From NCBI GenBank assembly GCA_947626725.1, contig CANQTI010000110.1:1-6518 (forward strand): DNA of 6,518 nt, given 5' to 3'. How positions within the stretch are numbered: the first letter of the stretch is position 1; the number at the start of each line of letters is the position of its first letter. The notes under the pieces were generated by a model. That model worked only from the letters and a program-made list of their open reading frames with translations, ran no database searches and had not been told where the DNA came from. The translations under genes were made by a program, and so were the position numbers. This document shows positions 5,581-6,518 of the stretch, piece by piece. Source of the stretch: an uncultured Eisenbergiella sp. (GTDB taxonomy: Bacteria > Bacillota > Clostridia > Lachnospirales > Lachnospiraceae).

Positions 5581-6298
5581 AAAATGTGCTGATATTTTCG
5601 GCGGTGAATTCCCGCCAGGCTGCGTTGGCCTTTTCGTCCTGTTTTTCCAGGGCTGTCATAAACTCTTCCTCAGAGGCGGACTGGCCTTCCACTGTAAAGG
5701 TGTTCAGTCCTTCATAGTCTCCGGTGGCCCAGGATATTTTGTCCAGCGTATATCCGGTGTCCGTAAACTGGCTGACGGAACAGATGCCCACCTCCGAAAC
5801 GCCGGTGGGATCGGAATATTCGCCGGTGCCGTCCGCTTTCAGGTTCACGAGCGTGCGGCTGTCTGTCTGATAGCCGTAGATATGGCCGTCCATGCGGTGC
5901 AGAAGAAGCCGCCCGCCCATATCGCCTGCGGCGCCGGAGACAGAAAGTACGATTTCTTCCGCACCGTCTCCGTCCAGATCCAGAGAAGCGAAGTCCCAGA
6001 TCGTCATGTATTCGTCATCAGGGTCGAAGAGGGCGGGGACGTCTTCGATTGTCTTGGAAACGGCGGTTCCCTCCGAGATGAACCAAAAGTCCGCATTGCC
6101 GTTCAGAATGTCCGAAAAGTCTGGGGCAGAAGCGACCGAGGCATAATCATCGGCGGCATTCGAGCCAGATCGGCGGGGGGAAAAGGCCCGTAGCGCGGCG
6201 GCCGTCAGGCTGACCAACAGGACCGCCAGGAGCAGAACGGGGATGGATTTCTTCTTATTCTTTATGCTGCGTGCCGGATCGAATGGTTTTTCTTTCAT
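5564..6298 (-). CDS. Membrane-anchored extracytoplasmic protein of unknown function with a DLDGDG segment
   Basis: Predicted 244-residue protein. A basic cytoplasmic N-terminus (MKEKPFDPARSIKNKKK) precedes one hydrophobic segment (about 19-37) with no lipobox cysteine, suggesting an uncleaved anchor or signal with the rest outside the cell. Residues 93-160 contain DFASLDLDGDGAEEIVLSVS, similar to Asp/Gly Ca2+-binding loops in FG-GAP/VCBS-like propeller repeats, here as a single copy rather than a full propeller. An acidic C-terminal part (about 200-240) may be helical. I recognise no named family. The ATG at 6298-6296 is chosen because AAGGA (6305-6309) lies 6 nt before it and a strong promoter lies just beyond; earlier in-frame starts overlap that promoter. 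The gene converges on the operon, with its stop inside the tandem repeat array. Confidence 0.82.
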   Translation of the reverse strand: MKEKPFDPARSIKNKKKSIPVLLLAVLLVSLTAAALRAFSPRRSGSNAADDYASVASAPDFSDILNGNADFWFISEGTAVSKTIEDVPALFDPDDEYMTIWDFASLDLDGDGAEEIVLSVSGAAGDMGGRLLLHRMDGHIYGYQTDSRTLVNLKADGTGEYSDPTGVSEVGICSVSQFTDTGYTLDKISWATGDYEGLNTFTVEGQSASEEEFMTALEKQDEKANAAWREFTAENISTFSGSAK

Positions 6299-6344
6299 CT
6301 GGATTCCTTTCTTAAGATAGCTGTGGCTTGCATGAGAGACGATC

Positions 6345-6373
6345 ATTATAACACAACGGAACAGAAGCGTCAA
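6345..6373 (-). promoter_or_regulatory. Near-consensus promoter for the membrane-anchored protein
   Basis: On the minus strand TTGACG (6373-6368) and TATAAT (6350-6345) are separated by exactly 17 bp, and the -10 is extended (TGTTATAAT). The expected start is near 6338, leaving a leader of about 40 nt before the ATG at 6298. This is the best promoter match in the window. Confidence 0.85.
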
Positions 6374-6410
6374 TATGGCTGCGGTCGTCCGTCAGGCCAG
6401 CCTGGGCCGT

Positions 6411-6518
6411 TTATCGTTCCGGCCACAGCACCCGGCGCATATCCTCCGGCAGCGGCGCGCGAAATTCCATGGGCTGACCGGTGATGGGATGCGCGAAGGC
6501 CAGTCTGGCAGCGTGCAG
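6411..6518 (-). CDS. RluA-family pseudouridine synthase, C-terminal fragment
   Basis: The final 35 codons of a gene entering from the right edge, ending at TAA (6413-6411). The peptide LHAARLAFAHPITGQPMEFR (first 20 residues), followed by APLPEDM, matches the conserved C-terminal strand of RluA/RluD-type rRNA and tRNA pseudouridine synthases (LHA-L-F-HP-T-----F-APLP-D). The catalytic Asp motif is upstream of the window, so the subgroup (RluC, RluD or other) cannot be set. There is no T-rich terminator after the stop; GGCC-rich short dyads (6394-6409) lie between this gene and the next promoter. Confidence 0.85.
   Translation of the reverse strand: MHAARLAFAHPITGQPMEFRAPLPEDMRRVLWPER

Noticed and set aside
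5439..6193. Plus-strand open frames through the repeat array and the membrane-protein gene
   Set aside because: They have no SD. The first part merely translates the tandem units and the rest is antisense to a better-supported gene.
6299..6373. Longer N-terminus for the membrane-anchored protein starting at 6373
   Set aside because: It would begin at the -35 box of the promoter and precede the expected transcript start.
6394..6409. GGCC-rich dyads after the pseudouridine synthase as a terminator
   Set aside because: Arms are only 4-5 bp and no T-tract follows in the direction of transcription.

Overview
The window looks like chromosome from a moderately GC-rich, anaerobic gut-type Firmicute, probably Lachnospiraceae or related Clostridia. 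The basis is the strong AGGAGG-type ribosome binding sites, sigma-A-like promoters with 17-bp spacers, a DUF3160 lipoprotein, a FadM/YbgC-type thioesterase, and cytosolic glycosidase genes typical of that group. This assignment is an inference; no marker gene is complete.

Layout, left to right. (1) 1-941, minus: a lipoprotein with a DUF3160 domain, cut at its C-terminus by the window edge. (2) 1013-1426, minus: a small hot-dog acyl-CoA thioesterase, 71 bp upstream of the lipoprotein gene and probably co-transcribed with it. Its promoter is at 1548-1576, and the leader holds a possible 48-codon, nearly leaderless ORF. (3) 1427-1804: a divergent control region. It has a good promoter facing each way, a 12-bp direct repeat with exactly 20-bp periodicity just upstream of the rightward -35 box, and three dyads from the spacer into the leader. 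(4) 1805-4186 and 4216-5442, plus: a two-gene operon of a cytosolic family GH31 alpha-glycosidase and a GH109-like Gfo/Idh/MocA protein. (5) 5440-5580: a spacerless tandem array of 36-37-bp units whose first and last copies contain the stop codons of the two converging genes. (6) 5564-6298, minus: a membrane-anchored extracytoplasmic protein of unknown function with a DLDGDG segment and a near-consensus promoter. (7) 6411-6518, minus: the last 35 codons of an RluA-family pseudouridine synthase.

How the genes may work together: GH31 and the GH109-like protein both act on glycosides, both lack export signals and share one transcript. They probably hydrolyse imported oligosaccharides or glycosides in the cytoplasm, the first by classical acid/base chemistry and the second by NAD-dependent redox chemistry. 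The direct repeat next to the -35 box resembles an AraC-type activator site, which suits substrate induction, but no regulator or transporter lies in the window. The flanking minus-strand genes show no obvious functional link to the operon.

Most notable: the GH31/GH109-like pairing, the structured divergent control region, and the tandem repeats whose units can fold into G-U-containing hairpins only in the rightward transcript.
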